59,930 nucleotides of DNA from Paenirhodobacter populi (GTDB taxonomy: Bacteria > Pseudomonadota > Alphaproteobacteria > Rhodobacterales > Rhodobacteraceae): NCBI RefSeq assembly GCF_004022215.1, contig NZ_SAUZ01000026.1, positions 1 through 59,930 of the forward strand. The letters run 5' to 3'. The first letter of the stretch is position 1. Each line of letters opens with the position of its first letter. The position numbers and the translations under genes were made by a program. The notes beneath the pieces are model-generated. The model ran no database searches. It was not told the DNA's origin and was given only the letters and a program-made list of their open reading frames with translations. Shown in pieces: positions 11,526 to 20,182 of the stretch.

Positions 11526-11993
11526 ATGCGCTGTCCGTTTTGCGGCAATGTCGATACGCAGGTGAAGGACAGCCGGCCGGCCGAGGATCACGTTGCCATC
11601 AGGCGCCGGCGGTTCTGTCCGGCCTGCGGCGGCCGTTTCACCACCTATGAGCGGGTGCAGTTGCGCGATCTGGTCGTGGTCAAATCCTCGGGCAAGCGGG
11701 AGGATTTCGACCGCGACAAGCTGGAACGCTCGATCCGCATCGCCATGCAGAAACGCCCGATCGAGCCGGAGCGCATCGACCAGATGATCTCGGGCATCGT
11801 GCGGCGGCTGGAATCGATGGGGGAAACCGACATTCCCTCGCGCACCATCGGCGAGATCGTGATGGAGACGCTGGCCCGGATCGATACCGTCTCCTACGTG
11901 CGTTTCGCCAGCGTTTACAAGAACTTCCAGGCGGCGGACGATTTCGACAAATTCGTCTCGGAACTGCGCCCGCAAGCAGGCGAGGCCGAGTGA
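11526..11993 (+). CDS. nrdR: Transcriptional repressor NrdR
   Basis: Nucleotide-sensing repressor of ribonucleotide-reductase genes. It has an N-terminal zinc ribbon with C3, C6, C31 and C34 (MRCPFC ... FCPAC), then an ATP-cone domain (about residues 49-139, beginning [21 protein letters not shown]). Its 155 residues are the family norm. The stop overlaps the ribD start (GTGA), implying translational coupling. nrdR next to riboflavin genes and nusB is a common alphaproteobacterial arrangement. Upstream there is no clear NrdR box; two copies of TCTGGTGGC (11414 and 11464) flank a TATAGT -10-like element. Confidence 0.95.
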   Translation: MRCPFCGNVDTQVKDSRPAEDHVAIRRRRFCPACGGRFTTYERVQLRDLVVVKSSGKREDFDRDKLERSIRIAMQKRPIEPERIDQMISGIVRRLESMGETDIPSRTIGEIVMETLARIDTVSYVRFASVYKNFQAADDFDKFVSELRPQAGEAE

Positions 11994-13087
11994 GCGAGGC
12001 CGACCGCCGCTTCATGGCGCTGGCGCTTTCGCTGGCGTCGCGGGGGCTGGGGAATGTCTGGCCGAACCCGGCGGTGGGCTGCGTCATCGTGAACGAAGGC
12101 CGGATCGTCGGGCGCGGCTGGACGCAGCCGGGCGGGCGGCCGCATGCGGAACGGCGCGCGCTGGATCAGGCGGGCGGCGCGGCGCGGGGCGCGACGGCCT
12201 ATGTCTCGCTGGAGCCCTGCGCGCATACCGGCCACACGCCCCCCTGCGCCGCGGGCCTGATCGAGGCCGGTGTCAATCGCGTCGTCAGCGCCTTCGAGGA
12301 TCCCGATCCCCGCGTGGCGGGCAAGGGTCACGCGATGCTGCGCGCGGCGGGCGTGACGGTCGATGTCGGGGTGATGGAGGCCGAGGCGCGGGCGTTGCAG
12401 GCCGGATTTCTCAGTCGGCTCCGTGGACGGCCCTGGGTCGCGCTGAAGCTGGCGACCAGCTTCGACGGCCGGATCGCGTTGGCGAATGGCGAAAGCCAGT
12501 GGATCACCTCGGGCCCGGCGCGGGCGCGGGTGCATGCGCTGCGGGCGCGGTTCGATGCGGTTCTGGTGGGCGGCGGCACGGCGCGGGCCGATGATCCGCT
12601 GCTGACGGTGCGCAATTTCCGCCCGCTGCGGCAGCCGGTGCGGATCGTCGCCTCGACGCGGCTGGATTTGCCGCGCGGGCGGCTGGCGGCCTCGGTGGGC
12701 GAGGCGCCGCTGTGGCTGCTGCACGGCCCCGAGGCGGCGGCGGAGGCGCGCGACTGGTGGCGCGGGACCGGGGCCGAGACGGTCGCGCTGCCGGTGCAGG
12801 ACGGCGGAATCGCGGTCGCGGCGGCGATGGAGGCCCTTGCCGCGCGCGGGCTGACGCGGGTGTTCTGCGAAGGTGGCGGTGCGTTCGCGGCGGCGCTGAT
12901 GCGGGCGGGCGTGGTCGATGAGCTGATCGGCTTCACGGCGGGTGCGGTGCTGGGCGGTGACGCGCGGGCGGCGCTCGGGCCGCTTGGACTCACGCAGTTG
13001 GCGCAGGCGCCGCGCTACGATCTGCATGACGTGCAGGTGATCGGCGGTGACGTGCTTCACCGCTGGCGGCGCCAGATCCAGGCATAG
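11990..13087 (+). CDS. ribD: Bifunctional riboflavin deaminase/reductase
   Basis: Performs the second and third steps of riboflavin synthesis: deamination of the pyrimidine, then NADPH reduction of the ribosyl chain. The N-terminal zinc deaminase has H52-A-E54 (PHAERRAL), C77 and C86 ([11 protein letters not shown]). The C-terminal RibD_C reductase domain starts around residue 145 with [13 protein letters not shown] and carries [16 protein letters not shown]. Its 365 residues are normal. It starts at GTG 11990, overlapping the nrdR stop by four bases. Its 3' end overlaps the convergent kpsC gene by about 31 bases. Confidence 0.95.
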   Translation: MSEADRRFMALALSLASRGLGNVWPNPAVGCVIVNEGRIVGRGWTQPGGRPHAERRALDQAGGAARGATAYVSLEPCAHTGHTPPCAAGLIEAGVNRVVSAFEDPDPRVAGKGHAMLRAAGVTVDVGVMEAEARALQAGFLSRLRGRPWVALKLATSFDGRIALANGESQWITSGPARARVHALRARFDAVLVGGGTARADDPLLTVRNFRPLRQPVRIVASTRLDLPRGRLAASVGEAPLWLLHGPEAAAEARDWWRGTGAETVALPVQDGGIAVAAAMEALAARGLTRVFCEGGGAFAAALMRAGVVDELIGFTAGAVLGGDARAALGPLGLTQLAQAPRYDLHDVQVIGGDVLHRWRRQIQA

Positions 13088-15066
13088 GCGGCGAAAAGCC
13101 CCTGAAGTTTCGCCAGCATCCGGTTGGCGATGCCGGGATGCGGCACGGTGCCCTGCGCCAGACGTTCCACCACCACCTCGGGTGGGCAGGGGCGGCGTGA
13201 AACCGGGTCGTAATAGCGCGGACAGGCGATCAGCGCCGCATGGGCCAGTGCCATCAGGTCGGGCCGCGCCTGTCGCCGTTCCGGGACCGGGCCGAGGTCA
13301 CGGGTCAGCCCCCAGCCCGCGTAGAACGGCGCGCCGGTCACGGTGACGGGCTTGCCGCGCAAAAGCGCCTCGAACCCGATTAGGGAGGTCATCGTCCAGA
13401 CCTCGTCCACCGCCTCGATCAGCGCGATCGGGTCGGCGTGATTGGCGATGTGGTCGGCGTAACGCAGGGCTTCGCCCGGGGGGAGCCGGCCGGGACGCAA
13501 ACCGGCCTCAACATCTGGGTGAGGTTTGAAAATGATAATGGAATGCGGATTTTCCGCCCGAACCAGCGTCAATAATGCAAGGTTTGTGCAAGTCCTTCCC
13601 GCGCCCAGACGGATCGAGGCATCGTCTTCCACCTGTCCGGGCACCAGAATCCGGTGCCCCCGGGGCAGGTCGGGCAGCGCGCCGCCGAGGTTGTATTTCG
13701 ACAGCCCCGCAGCGCGGATCGCGGTGACCAGCCGTTCCGTCCGCGCCCGGCCTCCGGGCGGCGGTTCCTGCGCGATCAGGGTTTCGAGGTCCGACGGTCG
13801 CGCCGGATCGTAATAGATCCCGCGCGCATCGGCGATCAGCGACAGGGGCGGCACCAGATCGGCCCCCAGCCCGCGCGACCGCAGGAAGCCATCCTCGACC
13901 CGCAGGACTGGCGCATCCACCGCCAGATCGCCCCAGACCAGCAGCGACCGGCCCGAGGCCCGGGCGGCGGCCACCGCGCGGGCCGCAGGCTCGACGAAGC
14001 GCAGGGGGTGTTCGCGGCCGAAGACCTGTTGCAGGGGGCGGCGTTTCCACAGGCGGATGCCGGTGGCGATGTGTCCGGCGCGATCCATGCGGAAGGCGCG
14101 GGTTTCGGCTTCGAGCTGATCGACCGCTTCCTCAAAGCTGCACAGACGGTTGCGGCAGGGATCGAACCATGTGGGCGCGAGGATATGGCTGACGGCGAAA
14201 AGCTGCGCGGGGGTCAGGCGCCGGCCACGACGGGGCAGGGGGGCGATGTCGTGGCTGAGGCCCCAGCCCGCATAGAAGGGCTGGCCGAAAAGAACGGGGC
14301 GATGACCGGCGAGGATCGCCTCATACCCCATTTGCGAGGTGACGGCATAGACGGCGCTGGCGCCGTCGAGCAGCCGCCAGGGCGAGATCGGATCGGTGCA
14401 AAGCACCGTCCGGGCATCGGCGTCATCCGGGCCGAAATGGCCGGGGCGCAGGCCCGCGCGGGTCTCGGGATGGGCGCGGATGACGATGCGCGCGTCCGGA
14501 TGGTCGCGCCGCGCGGCGGCGAGCATCTGGCGGAAGCTGTCCGCGTTCGCCCCGCCGTGGCGGATCGAGGCATCGCCCCGTGTCTGATCCACCACCAGAA
14601 CGTAGCCCGGCTCGGGGGCGGGCAGGCGCTCGTCGAAATCGTTGTATTTCGACAGGTCCAGTGCGCGGAGCCGGGCGATCCCCTCTTCCGCGCGGGCAAG
14701 CAGCGCGGGATCGTCCAGATCCGCGGTCGCCAGCAGATGTTCCAGAGCCGAGGGGGCCGAGGCATCGTAATGCACGCCGACCGGATCGATGAAGAGGCCA
14801 AGCGGGCTGCCGGCGCGACGCGCCCGGCCGGGATGGACCGAGCGGAGGAAGGCATCCTCGATCCGCACGATCCCCACGCCGCGCCAGCGGGCGACCGCCT
14901 CGCCCCGCCGGGCATAGGGCGAACGGCCCCAGACCACGATGCGATCCTGCGGGCCGGGCAGGCCGAAATGCAGCGACCAGCCCGCCGCCGCGAGGATCCG
15001 GCGCAGCCCCGGATCGCGCAGGAAACCGGCGGTGTAACAGAACAGCCGCCCGCCGGGCGCCTGCAT
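13057..15066 (-). CDS. kpsC: Capsular polysaccharide beta-Kdo transferase KpsC-like
   Basis: 669 residues with two tandem Capsule_synth modules. The first holds GRSPYARRG and RIEDAFLRSV, then DQTRGDASIRHGGAN and YAVTSQMGYEAILAGHRPVLFGQPFYAGWGL. The second repeats the pattern with VLRVEDGFLRSRGLGA, VEDDASIRLG and IGFEALLRGKPVTVTGAPFYAGWGL. In the family the two modules are distinct Kdo transferases that build the poly-beta-Kdo linker on a lyso-phosphatidylglycerol anchor for ABC-exported capsules. The ATG at 15066 overlaps the TGA of the exporter gene by one base, so the two are coupled. A longer reading from 15144 would overlap that gene further and is rejected. Confidence 0.88.
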   Translation of the reverse strand: MQAPGGRLFCYTAGFLRDPGLRRILAAAGWSLHFGLPGPQDRIVVWGRSPYARRGEAVARWRGVGIVRIEDAFLRSVHPGRARRAGSPLGLFIDPVGVHYDASAPSALEHLLATADLDDPALLARAEEGIARLRALDLSKYNDFDERLPAPEPGYVLVVDQTRGDASIRHGGANADSFRQMLAAARRDHPDARIVIRAHPETRAGLRPGHFGPDDADARTVLCTDPISPWRLLDGASAVYAVTSQMGYEAILAGHRPVLFGQPFYAGWGLSHDIAPLPRRGRRLTPAQLFAVSHILAPTWFDPCRNRLCSFEEAVDQLEAETRAFRMDRAGHIATGIRLWKRRPLQQVFGREHPLRFVEPAARAVAAARASGRSLLVWGDLAVDAPVLRVEDGFLRSRGLGADLVPPLSLIADARGIYYDPARPSDLETLIAQEPPPGGRARTERLVTAIRAAGLSKYNLGGALPDLPRGHRILVPGQVEDDASIRLGAGRTCTNLALLTLVRAENPHSIIIFKPHPDVEAGLRPGRLPPGEALRYADHIANHADPIALIEAVDEVWTMTSLIGFEALLRGKPVTVTGAPFYAGWGLTRDLGPVPERRQARPDLMALAHAALIACPRYYDPVSRRPCPPEVVVERLAQGTVPHPGIANRMLAKLQGLFAAYAWIWRRQR

Positions 15067-16196
15067 CAGTTGCCGGAGGCCAGACTGTCGATCGAATTGG
15101 CCGAGGTGACGGGGCCGGTCAGCGCCGCCAGCGTCTTCATCCAACGGACGTAGGGCGCCTCGGTCACATAGATGGTGTCGCCGTCGCGGATCATGAATTC
15201 GCGGGCGACGAACATCCCGTTCGGCTCGGTCAGGTTCAGCACATAGGCGATGCGCTGTGGCCCGGCGATGTCGGCGCGGCCCAGCACCGTCCGCGCGACA
15301 GCCGGAGTTTCATCGCGGAAGATGAAGATCCCCTTCGGATCGGCGATATTCGTCTGCAACCCGCCCACCGTCGCCAGCGCCTCGAGCGCGGTCAGCGACT
15401 GCGCCTCGAACGGGACGCGGGACTGATGCCCGGTCGCGCCGAGCGCGGTGTAGCTGCGGGTGTCCTTTTCCACCAGAATCACGTCGCCGGGGCGCAGCGC
15501 GATATCCATTCGCGGATTGGCATACAGCTCCTTGAGCCAGACGGTGCCGCTGCTCGATCCACGGGTGACGGTGATCTTGGCGACATCCGGCTTGATCGAG
15601 ACGCCGCCCGCGCGCGCGATCATCGCCGACAGGGTGCGCGTCGGCCGTTCGATCGCATAGACGCCTTGCTGCGCGATGTCGCCCATGACCGAAACCGTCG
15701 CGCCATCGCCCGCCGCGCGCGCGACCGCGACCTGCGGGTCCGGGGTCTGGGCGGCCAGACGTTCGGTGATGATGTTGCGCAGCGCCTCGGGCGAATGGCC
15801 GGCGGCCTTCAGGCGGCCCGCATAGGGGATGAAGATGTCGCCGTCACCATCCACCTGCACCTCTTGCAACTGCGTCGGCGCCCCGCGCGAGGTGAGTACA
15901 CCCTGATCGACGTTTTCCCAGATCGAAACGGTCAACGTGTCGCCCGCGCTGATCGTGTCCGATCCGACCCTGCCCGCGCCGGTGAAGGCCGGCCCGAAGC
16001 CCAGTCCCGGCCGGATGTTCGTCGCCTGCGCGATGCGGCCATCGACATCGACGACGAAGGTGTTGCTGTTCTCGAAATTGCTGCCGGCGAAGATTTCGCC
16101 CCGGCTCGGACCGGAACGGGGGAGGCCGCAGGCGCTGCTCAGCAAGGTCGCGGAGAGCCCGAGGCAGAGCATCCGGCGGTTGGCATTGAAGGTCAC
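15066..16196 (-). CDS. Outer-membrane polysaccharide export (OPX/Wza-KpsD) lipoprotein
   Basis: A lipoprotein signal (MTFNANRRMLCLGLSATLLSSAC, lipobox SSAC) leads into a periplasmic Poly_export domain (ISAGDTLTVSIWE, GDGDIFIPYAGRLKAAGHSPEALRNII) and SLBB/soluble ligand-binding repeats (VSVMGDIAQQGVYAI, LRPGDVILVEKDTRSY, DGDTIYVTEAPYVRW). Members form the outer-membrane channel for capsule or exopolysaccharide export. Its 376 residues are typical. It lies between kpsS and kpsC, which supports a capsule role. An AT-rich patch with inverted repeats precedes it. kpsE, kpsM and kpsT are not in the window. Confidence 0.9.
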   Translation of the reverse strand: MTFNANRRMLCLGLSATLLSSACGLPRSGPSRGEIFAGSNFENSNTFVVDVDGRIAQATNIRPGLGFGPAFTGAGRVGSDTISAGDTLTVSIWENVDQGVLTSRGAPTQLQEVQVDGDGDIFIPYAGRLKAAGHSPEALRNIITERLAAQTPDPQVAVARAAGDGATVSVMGDIAQQGVYAIERPTRTLSAMIARAGGVSIKPDVAKITVTRGSSSGTVWLKELYANPRMDIALRPGDVILVEKDTRSYTALGATGHQSRVPFEAQSLTALEALATVGGLQTNIADPKGIFIFRDETPAVARTVLGRADIAGPQRIAYVLNLTEPNGMFVAREFMIRDGDTIYVTEAPYVRWMKTLAALTGPVTSANSIDSLASGN

Positions 16197-16269
16197 GGAT
16201 AGGCTCCTTTGTGGGTGGACCGGGGCGGAAGGACCGTGTGCAGCACGCTAGGGGAAGGGAAAAGCAAAT

Positions 16270-16320
16270 TACAATCGCGTTACGACGCCGCGATACAATT
16301 TCTGCGTTAGTGTAACCTTA
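16270..16320. promoter_or_regulatory. AT-rich regulatory island between kpsS and the OPX gene
   Basis: A short AT-rich patch in GC-rich surroundings. It contains two perfect inverted repeats, ATCGCG-N9-CGCGAT (16274-16294) and GTTA-GTG-TAAC (16306-16316). It lies in the right place to hold the promoter and operator of the OPX-kpsC pair. The regulator is unknown. Confidence 0.35.
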
Positions 16321-16325
16321 ACAAT

Positions 16326-17603
16326 TCACCTCGCCACGCGAAGCTGTTGACGCGGGGTCGCGTTGCCGATGCTCAGGGCGTCGTAGGGATCCTCGGGGGA
16401 CAGCATCATGTCGACGACCTGGCGCAGCAGGATGCGCCGGCCCTTGGTGGAATAGTAGCCGCCGGGCACCTGACTGGTTTCCAGCAGGTAGTGGCGATAG
16501 TCGCGATAGGCGCGGGTATCGGGCCGGCGGGGCGCGGCGAAGAAATCCGCGATCGATTGGGGCGAGACGAATTCCGGCTTGCTGTAGACCGCGCGGCCAA
16601 AGGCCTTCAGCGGCAGGCCGCGCCACAGCACCTGTTGCGCGGCGGTGGAATTCACCGTCACCGCCGAACGCGCCTGCGCCAGAAGACCCGCAAGCTTGCC
16701 GCCGCGGATGTAATGGACCCGGTCCTGAAGCCCGTGGATGCGCGTCGCCCGCTCGATCGCGCGGGTGATGGGGGCGCGGCCATCCTCCAGCGGATGGGCC
16801 TTGAACACCAGATGGTGGTGCCGCGGCGCGCCGCGGGCAAAGCCGGCCATCACCCGGTCGATGAATTCCGTCTGCGAGGCGAAGTCGGAATGCGCGCGAA
16901 AGCTGGAATCATGTTCGAGCTGCATCAGCACCAGATGGACCGGACAGCCGCTGCTGCGCACCCTGTGCGTGGCGATCGCGCGTTGCAGCCGGTTCCACGG
17001 CATCGTCAGAAGCTGATGCAGATAAAGGCGAAATTCCTGTCGCACGGTCAGTTCGCGATGCGGGCGGAAGTTCGGATAGGCGCCGTTGTTCGCCATGACG
17101 AGGAAATGATAGAGCGCGCCGTAGAACATGTGATGGCGCATGTCGCCCCAACGCGGCGGGGCATCGGGAAACTCGATCTGGCTGCGGGCGAGGGCGGCGC
17201 GCATCTGCGGCACGGTCAGCGACATCAGCCGCGAATTGCCGTTCGATCCGCCGCGTTCATAGGTGATCCAGTAGGGGCGGAGATAGCCCTCCTCGAAGAC
17301 ATGGACCGTCAGGCCCATCTGTCTGGCGACGGCGATGGCCTCGGCATGGATGGGGCGGGTGTCGCCATAGAGGACCAGATCGGTGATCCCGCGCGCGGCG
17401 ATCAGTTCGGCGATCACTTCGGGCCAATGTTCGGGCTTGTTGGCGTAGGGAATGTAGCTGTCACGGTCGGGCCAGAAGACCTCATCGCCGCGATTGAAGC
17501 CGACGCGCAGGATGCCCTGCCCTGCCAGTCGCAGCATCTGTGCGAGCCTGTGGAAAAACGGCCCGTGAGGGCCTTGCAGGAACAGAAATGTTTTTTGATC
17601 CAA
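16326..17603 (-). CDS. kpsS: Capsular polysaccharide biosynthesis protein KpsS-like
   Basis: Single-module relative of KpsC that adds an early beta-Kdo residue to the lipid anchor of ABC-dependent capsules. Family features include KTFLFLQGPHGPFFHRLAQML near the start, VFEEGYLRPYWITYERGG, HLVLMQLEHDSSFRAHSDF, HHLVFKAHPLEDGR and SAVTVNSTAAQQVLWRGLPLKAFG. There is no ATG close to the conserved start. The TTG at 17603 (LDQKTFLFLQ) places it as in relatives (425 residues), but an in-frame ATG at 17696 is possible, so the N-terminus is uncertain. It is the first gene of a leftward capsule group with the OPX gene and kpsC. Confidence 0.87.
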   Translation of the reverse strand: MDQKTFLFLQGPHGPFFHRLAQMLRLAGQGILRVGFNRGDEVFWPDRDSYIPYANKPEHWPEVIAELIAARGITDLVLYGDTRPIHAEAIAVARQMGLTVHVFEEGYLRPYWITYERGGSNGNSRLMSLTVPQMRAALARSQIEFPDAPPRWGDMRHHMFYGALYHFLVMANNGAYPNFRPHRELTVRQEFRLYLHQLLTMPWNRLQRAIATHRVRSSGCPVHLVLMQLEHDSSFRAHSDFASQTEFIDRVMAGFARGAPRHHHLVFKAHPLEDGRAPITRAIERATRIHGLQDRVHYIRGGKLAGLLAQARSAVTVNSTAAQQVLWRGLPLKAFGRAVYSKPEFVSPQSIADFFAAPRRPDTRAYRDYRHYLLETSQVPGGYYSTKGRRILLRQVVDMMLSPEDPYDALSIGNATPRQQLRVAR

Positions 17604-17738
17604 GAATCTGCGCCATTCAAATGAGCAATTCCTTGTGTTCAGGAATGCGGCGGTTGTCACGCCCGGAGTGGGATCGCGCGCATATTGCGCGGGCATTGTG
17701 ACGGAATCGGTGCAGTCTCCGGCGAGATGGGTGAAATT

Positions 17739-17772
17739 CCCGCATGACGTGAATGATTTTACCCGCATGACG
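17739..17772. promoter_or_regulatory. Two 11-base direct repeats (possible operator)
   Basis: CCCGCATGACG occurs twice, at 17739-17749 and 17762-17772, with a start-to-start distance of 23 bases, close to two helical turns. It lies in the kpsS/ribE divergent region. The same-face tandem arrangement resembles binding sites of OmpR-type response regulators, but no regulator is known. Confidence 0.4.
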
Positions 17773-17825
17773 GGAAAAGTGCGCCGATGCAGGGCGGCTG
17801 TGCTGCCGGCGGGGGCAAGGCGGCC

Positions 17826-17854
17826 TTGCACGTGCGGGGCGGGGCGGCTAACTG
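17826..17854 (+). promoter_or_regulatory. Candidate promoter of the ribE operon
   Basis: -35 TTGCAC (17826-17831), 17-base spacer, -10 TAACTG (17849-17854), 26 bases before the ribE ATG. No FMN riboswitch is present between it and the gene. Confidence 0.4.
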
Positions 17855-17879
17855 AATAAATCAGTAGAAGGGGATGCCC

Positions 17880-18476
17880 ATGTTCACTGGAATCGTCACC
17901 GATGTCGGAGAGGTCCGCAGCCTGACGCAGGCGGGGGATCTGCGGGCGCGGATCGGCTGCCATTACGACATGGCGGGGGTGGATATCGGTGCCTCGATCG
18001 CCTGCGAGGGGGTGTGTCTGACCGTCGTCGCCAAGGGCGAGGACTGGTTCGATGCCGAAATCTCGGCCGAGACGGTATCCAAGACCAGTATCGGGCGGAA
18101 TTCCTGGGCGCCCGGGCGGCGGCTGAACCTCGAACGCGCGCTGAAGGTGGGGGATGAACTGGGCGGCCATATCGTATCCGGCCATGTCGACGGCGTGGCC
18201 GAGATCATCGCCATGCACGACGAGGGCGACAGCACCCGCTTCACCTTTCGCGCGCCAGAGGCGCTTGCGCGCTATATCGCGCCCAAGGGTTCGGTCGCGC
18301 TGAACGGCACCTCGCTGACGGTCAATGAGGTCGAGGGCAGCACCTTCGGCGTCAACATCATTCCCCATACCAAGGCTGTCACGACTTGGGGCGATGCCCG
18401 CCCGGGCGATGCGGTCAATCTCGAAATCGATACGCTCGCGCGCTATGTCGCGCGGTTGCAGGAGTGGCAGCCATGA
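17880..18476 (+). CDS. ribE: Riboflavin synthase, alpha subunit
   Basis: Dismutates two 6,7-dimethyl-8-ribityllumazines into riboflavin and the pyrimidine precursor. It begins MFTGIVTDVGEV, the near-invariant family start, and has two lumazine-binding repeats: ACEGVCLTVV in the first half and LNGTSLTVNEV in the second, with GHIVSGHVDGV between. Length is 198 residues. ATG 17880 has AAGGGG nine bases upstream; the in-frame ATG at 17874 is too close to that sequence. Its stop overlaps the ribBX start (ATGA), so it is the first gene of a ribE-ribBX-ribH-nusB operon. Confidence 0.96.
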   Translation: MFTGIVTDVGEVRSLTQAGDLRARIGCHYDMAGVDIGASIACEGVCLTVVAKGEDWFDAEISAETVSKTSIGRNSWAPGRRLNLERALKVGDELGGHIVSGHVDGVAEIIAMHDEGDSTRFTFRAPEALARYIAPKGSVALNGTSLTVNEVEGSTFGVNIIPHTKAVTTWGDARPGDAVNLEIDTLARYVARLQEWQP

Positions 18477-19621
18477 CCAACCAGACCATGCCGAAGCCGG
18501 TCGACAAATCCGTCCCCGCCGACAAGCCCGGCCCCGTCGAGCAGACCTTCCGCGATGCGATTTCCTCGATCGAGGAAATCATCGAGGATGCGCGCAACGG
18601 CAAGATGTTCATCCTCGTCGATCACGAGGACCGCGAGAACGAAGGCGATCTGGTGATCCCGGCGCAGATGGCGACGCCGAATGCGGTGAACTTCATGGCG
18701 ACGCACGGGCGCGGGCTGATCTGTCTTGCGCTGACCGGGGATCGGGTCGACGCGCTCGGTCTGCCGCTGATGTCGGCGCATAATTCCTCGCGGCACGAAA
18801 CCAATTTCACCGTCTCGATCGAGGCGCGCGAAGGCGTTTCCACCGGTATTTCCGCCCATGACCGGGCGCGGACGATTTCGGTGGCGATCGACCCGACGAA
18901 AAGCCGGCACGATCTGGCGACGCCGGGCCATGTGTTCCCGCTCCGCGCGCGCGAAGGCGGCGTGCTGGTCCGCGCCGGCCATACCGAGGCCGCGGTCGAT
19001 GTCGCCCGCCTTGCCGGGCTGACCCCGGCGGGCGTGATCTGCGAGATCATGAACGAGGACGGCACGATGGCGCGCCTGCCCGATCTGGTCGCCATCGCGC
19101 AAAAGCACGGGCTGAAGATCGGCACGATTTCCGATCTGATCGCCTATCGCCGCCGCTATGACAATCTGGTGCGCGAAACGGCGCAGAAGCCGGTGACCTC
19201 GATTTACGGCGGCGACTGGTCGATGCGGATCTTCACCGACCAGACCGAGGGCGAGGAACATATCGTCCTCACCAAGGGCGACCTGACCACGGATGAGCCG
19301 GTGCTGGTGCGCATCCACGTTCTGGAACCGATGAGCGACGTTCTGGGCCTGAACCCGGAACGCTCGGGCGATCTGGGCCGCGCGATGGAGGCGATTGCCG
19401 CCAAGGGACGCGGGGCCGTGGTGCTGCTGCGCGACACGTCGATGAAGATGATCGTGCCGGGGCAGGCCTCGCCGCAGACGCTGCGCCAATACGGGCTGGG
19501 CGCGCAGATCCTGTCGGCGCTCGGGCTGAAACGACTGGTGTTGCTGAGCAATTCGGCAACGCCGAAGGTGATCGGGATCGAGGGCTACGGGCTCGAGATC
19601 GAAGGCTCGCAGGCTTATTGA
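18473..19621 (+). CDS. ribB: 3,4-dihydroxy-2-butanone-4-phosphate synthase fused to a degenerate GTP cyclohydrolase II domain (RibBX type)
   Basis: The N-terminal half (to about residue 235) is an intact DHBP synthase that turns ribulose-5-phosphate into the four-carbon riboflavin precursor. It shows VDHEDRENEGDLV, HGRGLICLAL, TGISAHDRA, RAREGGVLVRAGHTEAAVD and CEIMNEDGTMAR. The C-terminal half has the fold-length of GTP cyclohydrolase II, but the segment that normally carries the three zinc cysteines (HSECLTGDVFGSLRCDCG in active enzymes) reads HVLEPMSDVLGLNPERSG, and the catalytic QEGRGIGL is replaced. So RibA activity is very unlikely. Such inactive hybrids are known in alphaproteobacteria as RibBX. 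A separate ribA must exist elsewhere. Confidence 0.92.
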   Translation: MTNQTMPKPVDKSVPADKPGPVEQTFRDAISSIEEIIEDARNGKMFILVDHEDRENEGDLVIPAQMATPNAVNFMATHGRGLICLALTGDRVDALGLPLMSAHNSSRHETNFTVSIEAREGVSTGISAHDRARTISVAIDPTKSRHDLATPGHVFPLRAREGGVLVRAGHTEAAVDVARLAGLTPAGVICEIMNEDGTMARLPDLVAIAQKHGLKIGTISDLIAYRRRYDNLVRETAQKPVTSIYGGDWSMRIFTDQTEGEEHIVLTKGDLTTDEPVLVRIHVLEPMSDVLGLNPERSGDLGRAMEAIAAKGRGAVVLLRDTSMKMIVPGQASPQTLRQYGLGAQILSALGLKRLVLLSNSATPKVIGIEGYGLEIEGSQAY

Positions 19622-19630
19622 GGACGGATC

Positions 19631-20182
19631 ATGGCGGGAAACGAACTGCATTACACGCTGCCGCTGCCGGTGTTCGACAAGCCGGTGCGGCTCCTGATCG
19701 TGGTGGCGCCCTATTACCGGGACATCGCGGACAACCTGATCGCCGGGGCGCAGGCCGTGGCGGCAAAGGCCGGGGCCATCGCCGATGTGATCGAGGTGCC
19801 CGGCGCGCTGGAGGTGCCGACGGCGATCGGCATGGCCTCGCGCATGGCGGATTACGACGGGTTCGTGGCGCTTGGCTGCGTGATCCGGGGCGAGACGACG
19901 CATTACGATACCGTGTGCAATGACAGCTCGCGCGGGCTGACGCTGCTGGGATTGCAGGGCATCTGCATCGGCAACGGCATCCTGACGGTGGAAAACCGCA
20001 CTCAGGCCGAGGTGCGCGCCGACCCGGCCGATCAGAACAAAGGTGGCGGAGCGGCGGCTGCGGCCTTGCATCTTGTCGCGCTCTCGCGCAAATGGGCGGG
20101 CCGGACGAAGGGGATCGGTTTCCGCCCGCAGGGTGAGTCGATCCGCCTGGCCGGAGAGCCCGAAGGAAACCGCCAAGCATGA
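19631..20182 (+). CDS. ribH: 6,7-dimethyl-8-ribityllumazine synthase
   Basis: Condenses the ribitylamino-pyrimidine with the four-carbon DHBP unit, the penultimate riboflavin step. Signatures are VPGALEVP (residues 57-63), GCVIRGETTHYD (82-93, with the catalytic His91) and ICIGNGILTVEN. Its 183 residues include a C-terminal extension after the core. It starts 9 bases after ribBX and its stop overlaps the nusB start (ATGA). The order ribE-ribBX-ribH matches substrate flow, so co-expression in one operon is expected. Confidence 0.96.
   Translation: MAGNELHYTLPLPVFDKPVRLLIVVAPYYRDIADNLIAGAQAVAAKAGAIADVIEVPGALEVPTAIGMASRMADYDGFVALGCVIRGETTHYDTVCNDSSRGLTLLGLQGICIGNGILTVENRTQAEVRADPADQNKGGGAAAAALHLVALSRKWAGRTKGIGFRPQGESIRLAGEPEGNRQA

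Noticed and set aside
17700-17780. GGGTGAAATTCCCG resembling the start of an FMN riboswitch upstream of ribE
   Set aside because: The other conserved RFN elements are absent, and a normal promoter lies downstream of it.
17604-18368. N-terminal extension of KpsS up to 18368
   Set aside because: It would overlap ribE on the opposite strand with low-quality sequence; relatives begin close to KTFLFLQGPHGPFF.
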